Shown here piece by piece: positions 1 through 10,886 of a stretch of DNA of 64,000 bases; positions within the stretch are counted from its first letter, which is position 1; each line of letters begins with the position of its first letter. Source of the DNA: Plotosus lineatus (Eukaryota > Chordata > Actinopteri > Siluriformes > Plotosidae); the NCBI GenBank assembly GCA_024760905.1, contig CM045729.1:6961163-7025162 (forward strand), in the 5' to 3' direction. The notes below the pieces were generated by a model that was not told where the DNA came from, searched no databases, and saw only the letters and a list, made by a program, of their open reading frames with translations. Position numbers and translations under genes: made by a program.

Positions 1-597
1 TTTCCTTCTTCTTATATACTGATATGGGCCATTTTTAACCAATCCAATACCATACTATAAATATATAAACCACAAACATATAAACATATATATATATTTC
101 ATAAATATATATATATATATATTTCAGCTGTCAATTTCAAGTTCAACATGCGTTATGTTCATTTCAAACACACAGCTGATGCAGTAAAATGAGACATCTC
201 TCCAGGACCTTGGGTTGACATCAACAAAAACAAACAAACAAACAAACAAGCAACACATAGCTTGGACCAGATTTTTGTTCCACATAAAATGCAAAGTGTG
301 CAACTGGATGAAAGCAAAAAAAAAAGAGAGAGAGAGAGAGAAAGATCACACAATAACAAGACACCTAGTGCCAAAATAGTAATAAAAAAGAACATGCGTC
401 GTAAAATGTTAAATAAATAAATAAAATAAAATAAAAAATGAGATGAATAAAAATGAAATCCTGTGGAGAGCAGGAGTGGAGGCAATAGAAATAGGCAAAG
501 ACATAAATATAAATATAGCAGATTGAACAAAAATGTAGAGAAATTATAACCGGGCTGAGGCATGAAATACGAAGAGAACAATATAAATGATGTGTGT
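1..597. other. AT-rich sequence without recognisable gene
   Basis: Short AT, AAAC and GA runs only. No splice-bounded or family-like ORF is visible. Confidence 0.5.
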
Positions 598-725
598 TGG
601 GGGGGGTGTGAGAGAGAGAGAGAGAGAGAGAGAGTGATGGTGAGAGATGGGTGTTGAAGAGCCTGATGGCTTGAGTAGAGAAACTTCAGCCATAAAGGTG
701 GAGGAATTGATGGTGTAACACCCCC

Positions 726-779
<54 letters not shown>

Positions 780-838
780 CTGCTGTTTGGGGATTTAAAG
801 CTGCTTCTCTAACCACTGGACCACGGCTGCCCCCTCGT
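598..838 (-). mobile_element. SINE family S4, minus strand
   Basis: The tRNA-like head is at the right end (reverse complement of CCACTGGACCACGGCTGCCC, near 819-838). A body with a GAGGAATTGATGG-type core follows, and a (CA)n run at 727-774 lies inside the element. A (GA)n run at 609-634 is at the distal end. Related copies lie at 9015, 10560, 33705, 54840 and 63182. Family membership is inferred from the shared head and body. Confidence 0.55.
727..774. repeat. (CA)n microsatellite
   Basis: About 24 pure CA dinucleotides inside the S4 SINE. Confidence 0.97.
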
Positions 839-1342
839 GCGTGTGCCAGCATTTGATATGACAGAACCTTCCTGTCTCAGTCCACACACTGCCATCGGTA
901 CTCCGGTCCGACTTTACATTTTCCATTTTATTTAACGCACAAAGTTCAGCATCATACTGATGGCTCAGTGCGTACTTCCAGTAGACGGAGGCATTCCATT
1001 CACAATCATAAACAACTGGCGCACGCAGTATGTGACGATCATGTGATGCAGGCCAGAAGATCAGTGGCATCAGTTCTCACCTAGCTGCCCTGAGAGATGA
1101 AATCAGGTTATGTTCAGCAAGTGCAGGTATTTCACTGAATATTTACAGGGAGAAAAATCACAGATCTGATGGATGTGTTTATGAGAACAAACATCATGGC
1201 TCCATTTCTCCAAACATGCTTCATTCCGCAGGTGACATATGGGTTACGACCTGATGGAACAGAAAAGAACCTGAGGATGCACGGAGCTGAGTGATTCTCA
1301 AAAGGTTTGCATAACTTACAACCTAACAACCCCTTCACCCTC
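839..1342. other. No feature recognised
   Basis: Mixed-composition DNA with short unrelated ORFs only; I see no repeat family or exon. Confidence 0.4.
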
Positions 1343-1349
1343 ATCTCTC

Positions 1350-1386
<37 letters not shown>
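1343..1386. repeat. (TC)n microsatellite
   Basis: CT/TC dinucleotide run with one CG interruption. Confidence 0.95.
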
Positions 1387-1645
1387 GTTTTTGTTGAGGT
1401 ATACATGCTTCTTTTAGGATGCCTTTGATCCTGATCCTTCTGCTTTCTGAGTCCTGTGGTCTGTCCTGGTCTGCTGATGCTGACTGTAGTTTTCATCTTG
1501 GAAGCCCCACCCTCCTGCTGATGAAGATCTTAATAGACCCAGATGTGCACTAATAGACTATGGACATTACATTTATACTCCGCCCAACAATTATTTAGGA
1601 CTTACAGTTTACCAACCAGACTACATTTTGGACTGTTATGAATTC

Positions 1646-1648
<3 letters not shown>
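1387..1648. other. No feature recognised
   Basis: Unique-looking sequence between two microsatellites. Confidence 0.4.

Positions 1649-1684
<36 letters not shown>
1649..1684. repeat. (AT)n microsatellite
   Basis: About 18 AT dinucleotides. Confidence 0.95.
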
Positions 1685-1687
<3 letters not shown>

Positions 1688-1807
1688 TTGTATTTTTATG
1701 ATTCCACCCAAATGAGGACAAGTTTCCCTTTTGGACGTGGTTCCTCTTGCCACGGGCAGCGCTGATTGTGGATGTGAAGGGGTTATAAGAAATGTTTAAA
1801 TTCTTTA

Positions 1808-1895
1808 TACTTTCACTGTTTTGCAGTGTAAAGCTGCTTTGTGACAATATCAATTATAAAAAGCGCAGTACAAATAAACCTGAACTGAATTTAAT
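1808..1895 (+). repeat. 3' end of a fish interspersed repeat with GAATT-type tail
   Basis: The stretch AAAGCTGCTTTGTGACAAT, then AAAAAGCGCAGTACAAATAA and a CTGAACTGAATTTAAT tail, resembles the widespread fish retroposon 3' end with a (GAATT)n tail. RTE copy A is inserted in this tail, and the last 16 bases are the left half of its target-site duplication. Class (L2/CR1-type or SINE) is not settled. Confidence 0.5.
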
Positions 1896-3619
1896 CTTCT
1901 TCTTCTTTTACTTTCGGCTGCTCCCTTCAGGGGTCGCCACAGCAAATCATCCGCCTCCATCTCACCCTGTCCTCTGCATCTTCTTTTCTGACCCCAACGA
2001 CCTTCATGTCTTCCTTCACCACATCCATAAATCTCTTCTTTGGTCTTCCTCGAGGCCTTCTGCCTGGCCGTTCCAACCTCAGCATCCTACTGCCAATATA
2101 CTCACTATCCCTCCTCTGTACATGTCCAAACCATCTCAATCTAGCCTCTCTGACTTTGTCTCCAAAACATCTTACGTGGGCTGTCCCTCTGATATACTCA
2201 TTTCTGATCCTATCCATCCTCGTTACTCCCAGAGAGAACCTCAACATTTTCATCTCCACTACCTCCAGCTCTGCCTCCTGCCTTTTCCTCAGCGCCACTG
2301 TTTCTAAGCCATACAGCATCGCTGGCCTCACCACCGTCTTGTACACTTTTCCCTTCATTCTTGCTGACACTCTCCTATCGCACATCACACCGGACACTTT
2401 TCTCCAACCATTCCAGCCTGCCTGCACACGCTTCTTCACCTCTTTTCCACACTCTCCATTGCTCTGGATTGTTGAGCCTAAGTACTTAAAATCCTCCACC
2501 TTCGTTATCTCTGCTCCCTGTAACATCACCGTTTCTCCGAGGTCCTTCTCATTCACACACATGTATTCTGATTTTCTGAGGCTAACCTTCATTCCTCTCC
2601 TTTCCAGGGCATACCTCCACCTCTCTAGATTTTCCTGCACTTGTTCTCTGCTCTCACTACAGATCACGATGTCATCTGCAAACATCATAGTCCATGGAGA
2701 TTCTTGTCTCACCTCGTCTGTCAGCCTGTCCATCACCATAGCAAACAAGAAGGGGCTCAGAGCTGACCCTTGATGCAGTCCCGCCTCCACCTTGAATTCG
2801 TCGGTCACACCGACAGCACACCTCACCACTGTCTTACATCTCTCATACATGTCCTGCACCACTCTAACATACTTCTCTGCCACTCCAGACTTCCTCATGC
2901 AATACCACAGTTCTTCTCTTGGCACCCTGTCATATGCTTTTTCCAGATCCACAAAGGCACAATGTAGCTGCCTCTGACCTTCTTTGTACTTCGCTATTAA
3001 CATCCTCAAAGCAAACATTGCATCTGTGGTGCTCTTTCTTGGCATGAAACCAAACTGTTGTTCACAAATGCTGACCTCTGCCCTTAGTCTAGCTTCCACT
3101 ATTCTTTCCCATAACTTCGTTGTATGGCTCATCAACTTTATCCCTCTGTAGTTGCTGCCTGCACGTCTCCCTTGTTCTTAAAAATGGGCACCAGCACACT
3201 TCTCCTCCACTCCTCCGGCATCTGCTCACTCTCTAGGACCTTGTTGAATGTTCTTGTCAGAAAATCTACTGCTACCTCTCCTAGACACTTCCATACCTCC
3301 ACAGGTATGTCATCAGGACCAACTGCCTTTCCATTCTTCATCCTCTTCAATGCCCTTCTCACTTCACCCTTACTGATCTTTGCTACATCCTGCTCCTCAA
3401 TGGTCACCTCTTCTACTCTTTTTTTCTCTCTCATTTTCCTCATTCATCAGCTCTTCAAAGTACTCTTTCCATCTTCCCAGCACACTTCTGTCATCAGTCA
3501 ATACATTTCCCTCTCTGTCCTTTATCAATCTAACTTGCTGCACGTCCTTCCCATCTCTATTTCTCTGCTGTGCCAACCTGTATAGATCATTTTCTCCCTC
3601 TTTACTGTCCAAGCTATCA
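1896..3619 (-). mobile_element. RTE-clade LINE copy A, 5'-truncated
   Basis: A 1.7-kb non-LTR retrotransposon fragment reading on the minus strand. Its 3' end is at 1896 (CTTCTTCTTCTTTTACTTTC on the plus strand), immediately beyond the stop codon of the RT ORF. A perfect 16-bp duplication, CTGAACTGAATTTAAT, flanks it at 1880-1895 and 3620-3635, which proves insertion by target-primed reverse transcription and fixes both ends. The element lacks its endonuclease and 5' UTR, the usual 5' truncation. Copies B, C, D and E are relatives. Assignment to RTE (Expander/RTE-X type of fish) rests on the RT and C-terminal motifs and is my recognition, not a search. Confidence 0.85.
1927..3612 (-). pseudogene. 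LINE reverse transcriptase remnant (copy A)
   Basis: Three pieces in different frames: 3397-3612, 3138-3443 and a 402-residue ORF at 1927-3135. The upstream pieces hold the region before the fingers, with GKAVGPDDIPVEVWK and LVPIFKNKGD. The long ORF carries FGFMPRKSTTDA (residues 28-39), palm motif A VDLEKAYDRV (62-71), motif B HQGSALSPF (121-129) and the catalytic FADD (152-155), so the RT palm itself is intact. The C-terminal part has RWFGHVQRRD and a Pro/Arg-rich stretch, and ends CGDP-stop inside the element's terminal sequence. Frame breaks near 3136 and 3430 and the missing endonuclease make it non-functional. Confidence 0.85.
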
Positions 3620-3774
3620 CTGAACTGAATTTAATAAATTTGCATAATTATTTAATTTCAGTAATATGGTAATTTCCTGAGTTTGTCAGATATACTCTAT
3701 GATAAATTCAGATGGGGACTGCATCGCCACAGCATAAGCTCATAAGTTCCTCGATAAAACAATACAGTGAGAAC

Positions 3775-4072
3775 ATAAGGGTAAAATCTGCTGGGTTTTT
3801 TTATACCCAGGCCTACTGGCGCATTGGAGCTGGAGCTTATTCCCAGGTTCTGTGGCATGAATTGTCTGACAGTTCAACTCCTCCTGGATGGGATGCTGGT
3901 CCACTGCAGGTTCCCATCTCAGTACTTTTTACTGGAACACATTTACAGTGATGAGTTGACAGAAGCACACTTGTGATTAAGAGTTCACAAAGGTTTCTGA
4001 GCACGGTGGGGGATTTGAACTCATAACCTTTCAATCATCAGCCCAGCATCCTAATCACACCACCACCATCCG
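3775..4072 (-). mobile_element. SINE family S3, minus strand
   Basis: It contains the body AACTCCTCCTGGATGGGATG and a tRNA-like head at the right end (reverse complement of CACGGTGGGGGATTTGAACT). The same body occurs at 22888, 38272 and 50648, so this is an interspersed family. Confidence 0.7.
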
Positions 4073-4533
4073 CACCGTGACTCCACGTTAGTGCGGATAC
4101 CTTTGGTATCTCGAGGATGAACATCACCCAGTATAGATGTGGAAAATGTTTCTTTTCTCATCCTTGTTGTCTTCCCTCCAGAGGCCTCAATGGATTCTTC
4201 AATGGTGGCTGATGCGAACATTCACAGCCTTTTATATCACAGATCACCATGAGCCCAGTGTCTTAATCACAACCCCACTGGCCCCACTACGATCACTATC
4301 ATATGTCCCCACCAGTAATACAGTGCGTGTCAATGCTCGTCATCGTCTTTTTTTTTTTCCTCTCGAGGCACATTACTGGCCTTGGGGTGTACCTAGAGAG
4401 GGTAGTCTTACTTCCACCAGTTGCTTTAGCTTTGTCTTTGACATCATCTCTCTACTCAATTTATGCTGACAGTTGTGTCATGTTGCCACAAGAAAATTAC
4501 ATGTTTTTGGCCTGTACGCAGAAATACAGTGGG
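4073..4533. other. No feature recognised
   Basis: A T-rich run near 4350 and short ORFs only. Confidence 0.4.

Positions 4534-4610
<77 letters not shown>
4534..4610. repeat. Poly(A) followed by (TA)n
   Basis: About 16 A residues run directly into about 30 TA dinucleotides. Confidence 0.97.
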
Positions 4611-4617
<7 letters not shown>

Positions 4618-5084
4618 TCAGGCCCTAAAATGTGCTGAATGAAAACTATGATCATCATGAGCTACTACATGAACTTTATTCTTGATGACTGTTTCACCTC
4701 TTGCTCCAACATCAACCACCAAATGTCTCACCTGTGTTCATGCAGATAGAACACATGTATAATTGTGTCCGTGGGTACTGAAATGGCATATTGTGGTTCC
4801 TGAGCTTATGAGAGGGCAAAATAAAATAAAAAAGGCAGATGTGCAATTTTACCTCCAGCTGCTGAAGGGAATAAAGTGCATTTTGTTATTAACAATTAAG
4901 GTGTCTATTGCAGAGTAGGCAAAAACTCGGCCCAGTCTCCCTTCCCTATACTCTATGGGGTGGCAGCAACCACTCATTTTTATCTGTCATAGGTTGTAAG
5001 TTAGTTACTGACAATTACCAACCAGGCTTGACAATAAATATGAAATAATAAGTGAAATTAAATTTTATGATTAATATTAATATT
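4611..5084. other. No feature recognised
   Basis: AT-rich, unique-looking sequence. Confidence 0.4.
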
Positions 5085-5340
5085 AAGTTGGGCAGGATGG
5101 GGGCGTGGTGGCGACCCTACCCGCCTCACAGCTAGAAGATCCTGGGTTGCACAAGCTGTATGGGTTTGCTCTGGGTACTCTGGTTTCCTCCCACACCCAA
5201 AAAACATGAACATTAGGCTAACTAGTTGTTCCAAATTGCATCAGGGTGTGGATGCAGGTGTGAATGATTGTAAGTGTGTCTTGGCCCTGTAATGGTCTGA
5301 TGAGCTGATGAAGCCGTCTCCTGCCTCCCCCCAGTGTAAA
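5085..5340 (+). mobile_element. SINE family S2, plus strand
   Basis: tRNA-like head (GGGGGCGTGGTGGCGACCC, GATCCTGGGTTGCACAAGCT in place of a B box), then the S2 body with GGTTTCCTCCCACACCCAAA and ATTAGGCTAACTAGTTGTTC. The tail is degenerate. Old copy. Confidence 0.6.
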
Positions 5341-6042
5341 TGTGGTTGTCAATGTTTATTTATTTATTTAGTGAGTTAGTTATTTCAGTATTTATTTTGT
5401 ATGTGTTGTCCTGCAATTGATTGGTGAACCAACCCCCACCCAAAGCAATGTGGTGGCTGATATGGGATCCAGCCACCCTGGGAGACTAGTCGGATTAAAT
5501 GACTTAGCAAATGAGTAATTGAGTGGTATCGGGTAAGTTGCTTTAATATCAATGTACAAAATAGTGCACAGTCTGAACAAAAAATAATAAATAAATAAAT
5601 AAATAAAAATCAGAAGGAAACAACAGATGCCCAACAGATTCTGCAAATATCAGTGATTGACAGTCCATAGCATTGCATTGCAACTGAATACAGATGCAGC
5701 CAGCTGTAGATGACACTGTGTCTCTGTCTGAAAAGCAACAATGATGACTGGTAATGTACAAGTGATATTCCTCCAAGGTTTCTTTAATTACACGAAATCC
5801 TGGTATCTTTCTCTCCCAGCCATGAAACAATTAATTCTTTAAAATACTTCTGAGGATCCGAGAAAAGGTAAGACTTATTTAAAAAAAAAAATCAAAATGA
5901 TATCCCTCAGGCCAGTTCGTGCTTTGACTTTTTTTAGTAATAATATAGTGTTTCTTAAATCCTTCACAGATTCCATTTTTATCCAGACTGCTTTGTTGAG
6001 GTATTTAATCCCTGAAATCAGGAAAAAATATGTGATTCATGG

Positions 6043-6044
<2 letters not shown>
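5341..6044. other. No feature recognised
   Basis: Short (AATA)n runs near 5587-5608 and no credible ORF. Confidence 0.4.

Positions 6045-6094
<50 letters not shown>
6045..6094. repeat. (AT)n microsatellite
   Basis: About 25 AT dinucleotides. Confidence 0.97.
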
Positions 6095-6098
<4 letters not shown>

Positions 6099-6121
6099 GT
6101 ATGTACATAAATAAATAAATA

Positions 6122-7016
6122 CAGTGCTACCTTGACTTACTAAATAAATCCTTTCCGAGGGCAAGCTCGTAAGTCAGAATGTCCGTTCGATAAAACAAAA
6201 ATTACCATCGGAAATAGAAAAACAATTAATCTGTTCCAATCCCCTCCCAAACTCATATAACCTGACACAAACACCTATATTTAATTTAATATGTTAGGCT
6301 CTCCACTGATTGTAGGCGCTTGGAACAAGTGAAGGTTGAGTACTAAAACGCAATTGTTCACTTGAAAGATCTGAAGTTCGGATGAGTGGGCGCAAAGATG
6401 TCACTTGGGCAGGCATGAGATGATGTGTAACAAAGGAAAAGGAAGAGGAGGAGAATTTTGTGCATGTGCACGCTACGAATGCCAGCGGGGAAAGGTGCAT
6501 GATGAGCTCCTACAAGGCCAGTGCTTCCTAAATAGTTCGGCGTGCCCCCCTTGCAGGGTGCAGTGTGATGCCAGGGGGTGTGTATGACCTTGGGGAACAT
6601 GCTTTTTTGCCATACTGTACTAGAGTTAAGTTTAATTGCACATCCTCTACAGTAGGTGGCATTGACACTATAACTGTGTTCCCTATGGTGTAGGGGAAAA
6701 AGCACCAAGCACATGATATGACGTGCAGTAAACACTATTATAGTCGCATGCGGTGCACTGAGGGACATTAAATTTTTTTTTCTTCCTATAGTGGGCATCA
6801 TAGAAAATTTTTGTGAAGCACTGCACAAGGCATTCTCAGACTGCAGAGAAATACACATGGAAGAACACAAGGCTAATTGCCCCAGAAAAGCCATTTCCCC
6901 AGCAGAGCTTGTAAATCAAAACTTTGCTTGTTGGATGGGGCACATGTTTCATTGCATCAAAGCTCATATCATGGATAATGTGTTACAAAAGACACTCATG
7001 AGTCAAGCTACCACTG
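6122..7016. mobile_element. Tigger-like DNA transposon copy T1, non-autonomous
   Basis: Terminal inverted repeats begin CAGTGCTACCTTGACTTAC at 6122 and, read inward from 7016, CAGTGGTAGCTTGACTCATG. TA dinucleotides flank both ends (6120-6121 and 7017-7018), as expected of Tc1/mariner-superfamily insertions. Related copies lie at 35784, 51085 and, in inverted orientation, 56212-57158. No transposase motif is visible in the ~895 bp. The Tigger/pogo label rests on the TIR resemblance and TA target and is tentative. A ~60-codon open stretch at 6791-7027 is shared with the 56-kb copy but is probably not coding. Confidence 0.7.
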
Positions 7017-7111
7017 TACATAAATAACTTGTCTTGTATTTCCAACAGGAGGTTTGAAAGGACTTGTGTGGGCTTCCGAGTGAGATTGTCCCAGAGATCA
7101 AATCTAAGTTG

Positions 7112-7425
7112 ATGCTACAGCCACCCACAACTGGACGTCCATAGGAGCATATTGCCTGAACTCTCACAGAAGGGAGGGATGGCATACACTTACTTCCATG
7201 TCACTCACAGCAACCACCAGTCAATCATGGGCATCTGTGAGCTCATTCATACAAGGAGGTGGATAGCACTCACAGTCTGAGCGTGTTAGGCCGCCTGCAA
7301 ATGCTCAGCAGTTTATGAAGAGGTGGGTGGAACACATTCCTCATTGGTTGATGGTGGTCATGTGAGAGGGAAGGGAATTATTGATGGGTTGGAAATGGAT
7401 ACAACTAAAATTAGGGGAGAAAAAA
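7112..7425 (+). repeat. Interspersed repeat Y, copy 1
   Basis: It aligns by eye with 24828-25225: ACTCTCAC..GGGAGGGATGG..CACTCACAGC..CAGTCAATCA..TCTGTGAGCTCATTCATA, and a shared GATGGGTTGGAA...GATACAA block. Class unknown; no coding potential seen. Confidence 0.55.
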
Positions 7426-8244
7426 ATGTGAAAAAGGAAACAACTCAATAAAAGGTGTGTCTGGACCGATGGGCAGGATAATTCCTTAGTGTTTTACTGT
7501 CCATCCTTTTTTTTGAACAGATTTAGATATTATCATCATCGTCGCAGACAGCGGCGTTGTCGTCATCATCATCATCATCATCATCATCATTTTGGTCATG
7601 ACAGTAAACACTTTACTTAACAAAGAAAGGTGCGACTCCAAGACGACCCTACGACTGGGGATCTTTCATCTTAGAATTAATCTTGTCTAGATAATTTTGA
7701 CCCGAATCGAGAATTCTTCTTTTCACTGTTGAAGTTGCAGGTGCTTTTCTGGTACTAGTTATTGAAGCTGCAAATTCTGGAGGTGTCAGGTGTCTGTTTC
7801 TTAAACCAGAGACTTTGATGTACCTGTTCTCTCGCTCATCTCTGCACCGGGGTCTCAGACATCTCTTCCTATCCTGGTGAATGCCAGTTTGTGATGTTCT
7901 GTGAAGGGAGTCGAACGTTGGGTGGGTTTTTAGTGTCTTGGTAGTTTCTCATATGAAACAGCTTTCATTCCACAGAACAAATAAAGACTGATGAATAAAA
8001 ATAAATAAATAAATAAAGTTTGTTAGCTTTCTTGTGAACCACACGGAAGGTACTGTGATGCAATAATTTTCGTTTCACTGGATCTTTCACAGGTGAGTTA
8101 TGTTGTTTCACATGTGAGTCTGTCTGTCTGTTCGCAGTGTACGAGTGCACACTCAGTCCTATAAAGTTATAACCTTTGGCATGAGTTATATATTGATGAT
8201 GTTATTATTACTAGATATTTTTAGCGAATATTGTACTAAATTAC
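7426..8244. other. No gene recognised; includes a short (CAT)n
   Basis: (CAT)n lies at 7561-7590. The rest shows no family or exon that I recognise. Confidence 0.4.
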
Positions 8245-8420
8245 CATGCAGTACAATCCCAACTTTATTTATATAGCACTTTCAACTTGGCTGAAACAAA
8301 GTGCTGTACATCAAAAGTAAAGTTCAGACAAAATATTAACATTCAAAACAACATTCAAGCAATGAATCGTTAAAAACAAATAATAAAAAATAACGGCAGA
8401 AAAACATCAAATAAAAAATA
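8245..8420 (-). repeat. Possible fish retroposon end (ATATAGCACTTT type)
   Basis: CTTTATTTATATAGCACTTT followed by AAAGTGCTGTACATCAAAAG is a pattern often seen at ends of fish retroposons. The boundaries are soft, and the A-rich right side may be tail or flank. Confidence 0.35.
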
Positions 8421-8667
8421 AAGGTCAATTTATTGATTAAAATCCTTAAATATTGATTTACTGATTGCAAAACATAAAAATCATTTTAAAACATGAACAA
8501 TTACAAATAATTAAAACAAATACAAGTCTACATCTCATACTGAGTGAAAAGCCAATGAGTAAAATATAGTAATATTACAATGGTAATTATATTTACGGAC
8601 AATTTTCTAATTATATTCGTGATGATAAAATTTAAAAAATGGTTTTAACGTGATAGATTTGTATTAT

Positions 8668-8880
8668 TCATTCATTAATTTTCTGTAACCGCTTAATCCT
8701 AATTAGGGTCATGGGGAAGCTGTTGTCCATGTCAGCTGACTCTAGGCACGGGCAAGGTACACCTTGGAGAACTCGCCATGCCATCACAGGGATAGCAATC
8801 CCACAACTGACTCTCACACCAAAGGGCAATTTGGAACATCCAATTAACTTGCTGTGCATGTTTTCGAACCGAGGGAGAAA
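8668..8880 (-). mobile_element. SINE family S2, minus strand, headless
   Basis: Tail first on the plus strand (TTCATTAATTTTCTGTAACC, CTTAATCCTAATTAGGGTCA), then the body containing CAATTTGGAACATCCAATTA. The tRNA-like head is missing. Confidence 0.65.
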
Positions 8881-9014
8881 GCTCAGGGTGCAAAATACCA
8901 TTGGAACACAATTAGAATTTTTGTTGAAAATGGGTCTCTGTGCACCAGTGTAGTTATTCCATTAAAAATCACGTTGTTTTCACCAAGAGTAGTCATGGGT
9001 TCATGGCTCGAGAA

Positions 9015-9404
9015 TGAGATTTGGGACAAAAAGGTTGATTCTCAAACCAGCAGCGTGGTTGGGTAATGAGCTGCACCTTCCCTTCATACACCTCCATATC
9101 TGAAGTGCACTTGAGCAAGCCACTTAACAGCAAATGCTCTCAGGACATCACAGTGTGTGGGGTCCAGCCCACTGCTCCAAGTGTGTGTGTGTTCGTGCGT
9201 GCGTATGTATGTGTGTGTGTGTTCGTGCGTGCATGCGTATGTGTGTGTGTGTATGTGTGTGTGTGTTCGTGCGTGCATGCGTATGTATGCGTGTGTGTGT
9301 GTGTGTGTGTATGTGCTCACTGTGAGTGTGTGTGTGTGTGTGTGTGTGTTCGTGCGTGTGTATGTATGTGTGTGTGTGTGTGTGTGTTTGTGCGTATGTA
9401 TGTA

Positions 9405-9444
<40 letters not shown>

Positions 9445-9464
9445 CGTGCTTGCGTGCGTATGTA

Positions 9465-9516
<52 letters not shown>

Positions 9517-9590
9517 CGTGCGTGCGTATGTGTGTGTGTGTGTGTGTGTGCTCACTGTGGGTGGGTTAAATGCAGTGGATATTATTTCCT
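9015..9590 (+). mobile_element. SINE family S4 with internal (GT)n array
   Basis: The remnant head TTTGGGACAAAAAGGTTGAT is followed by the S4 body (GAGCTGCACCTTCCCTTCAT, CACTTGAGCAAGCCACTTAA, CCCACTGCTC) and a 370-bp GT-rich array. The element closes with CTCACTGTGGGTGGGTTAAA and TGCAGTGG. The array sits where shorter (CA)n runs sit in sibling copies. Confidence 0.6.
9179..9551. repeat. Compound (GT)n / TGCG / TATG microsatellite
   Basis: About 370 bp of GT with recurring TTCGTGCGTGCGTATG interruptions, which suggests duplication of an imperfect sub-unit. The CVCVC/THTHT ORFs here are translation of the repeat. Confidence 0.97.
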
Positions 9591-10283
9591 TTATGCGATT
9601 AATACAGTACATAAAAAAGCAAAAAGCAAAAACCTTAGCAGTGTCTAGACTGTCCTTCTAGTCAATTTCACTTTTTTTTTTTTTTTTTTTTTAATGAATG
9701 CGCTTTTCTTTCAAAAGGAAAGACATTTCTCAGTGACCTTAAACTTTTGACTAGGGTACAGCGCATTAGTTAATACTTGGCTACACTCAAAAGGCTTGAG
9801 AAGGTCTGTATTCAGAATTAAACCAAACTCAGACAATATATGCAGTCGTGCTGACTGTAAATGGGTAACGTATTCAGAGAAAACATGTTTATAGAACGCA
9901 GAGCAAATCTGGGTAGTTATTAGGCGCTTGTGTCCTTATAAGACGAACTCATAAAGATTTGCCTATTAAATGATATCAAGAGGCTTACAAATATAAAACA
10001 TGGCTTTTATTGATGTTTGTCCTGGAATCATTAACCAGGCGTTGGTTGTGTTCTTTGCCAAAAGCTGTAATTTTAAGCAGATTGTGACCGTCCTGTCGAA
10101 CAAATTAAGACGGAGTTGGATAATAAAACTTAGATGAAGAAGCTCCAGAGGTTCGATACAACAGCAGAATAAAGGCAAATAACCAAAGTCAGATTTTCAG
10201 GAAACTTATTGTGGTCTAGACATCGTCTAGACCCATATATACTGGAATGTTTTCCTTTATAGCTGGTAAAACTTGTTATATTT
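9591..10283. other. No feature recognised
   Basis: Poly(T) near 9672-9692. Otherwise unique-looking sequence with no supported gene. Confidence 0.4.
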
Positions 10284-10531
10284 CATTAATTCATTTATTC
10301 ATTTCCTAAGCGGCTTAATCCTAATTAGCGTAGCGGGGAGGCAGGCATCCATCTTATCCGACTCTGGGCGACGGCAGAATGCACCCTGGACGGCTCGCCA
10401 GGCAGAAATACGCCGACGGCTATGCAGCTACTCTTGTCAAAAGTCAGCATTGATTCTTTTACATGAACCTCCCACCATAGCCAGTGAGAGACATGGCTGG
10501 CCTTTGACACCCCAGTTAGTGCACAGGGGGT
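10284..10531 (-). mobile_element. SINE family S1, minus strand, headless
   Basis: Tail CTAAGCGGCTTAATCCTAAT, then the body reading back through CTGGACGGCTCGCCAGG and GAGAGACATGGCTGGCCTTT. The tRNA-like head is absent. Confidence 0.7.
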
Positions 10532-10559
10532 AGGCTGGTGTGAATTTTAGGGCAGTTGT

Positions 10560-10740
10560 GGCCCTAAAAAGGAGGCAAAGTGAGATTGATTCCTGAATCA
10601 GCAGGAAAAATGTGTAGTGGTGGGGGGAGTGAACTGCACCTTCCTTCCCTCCACCTGCATGGCTGAAGCGCCCTTGAGTCAGGCACCCAACCCCCGACTG
10701 CTCACTTTGTACGGATTAAACACAGAGGCGCAATTTCAAT
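10560..10740 (+). mobile_element. SINE family S4, partial
   Basis: Body GAGTGAACTGCACCTTCC, CCCTTGAGTCAGGCACCCAA, ACTGCTCACTTTGTACGGAT. This copy lacks the (GT)n insert. Confidence 0.55.
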
Positions 10741-10840
10741 ACATCAAACACAATCGCTTGTTTTGTATAAATAGGAATAACAAGCCACTCAGTTGTTGAC
10801 TGATTTATAAGATGATTGATCGATTAGTGCCATTGTACAC

Positions 10841-10844
<4 letters not shown>

Positions 10845-10883
<39 letters not shown>
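10845..10883. repeat. (GA)n microsatellite
   Basis: About 20 GA dinucleotides. Confidence 0.95.

Positions 10884-10886
<3 letters not shown>

Noticed and set aside
2006..2773. Plus-strand ORF of 255 codons and similar ORFs at 1792, 13220, 23856 and 52526(-)
   Set aside because: They are antisense to the RTE reverse transcriptase; the sense strand carries the RT motifs.
9066..9661. CVCVC and THTHT ORFs on both strands
   Set aside because: Translation of the GT array inside a SINE.
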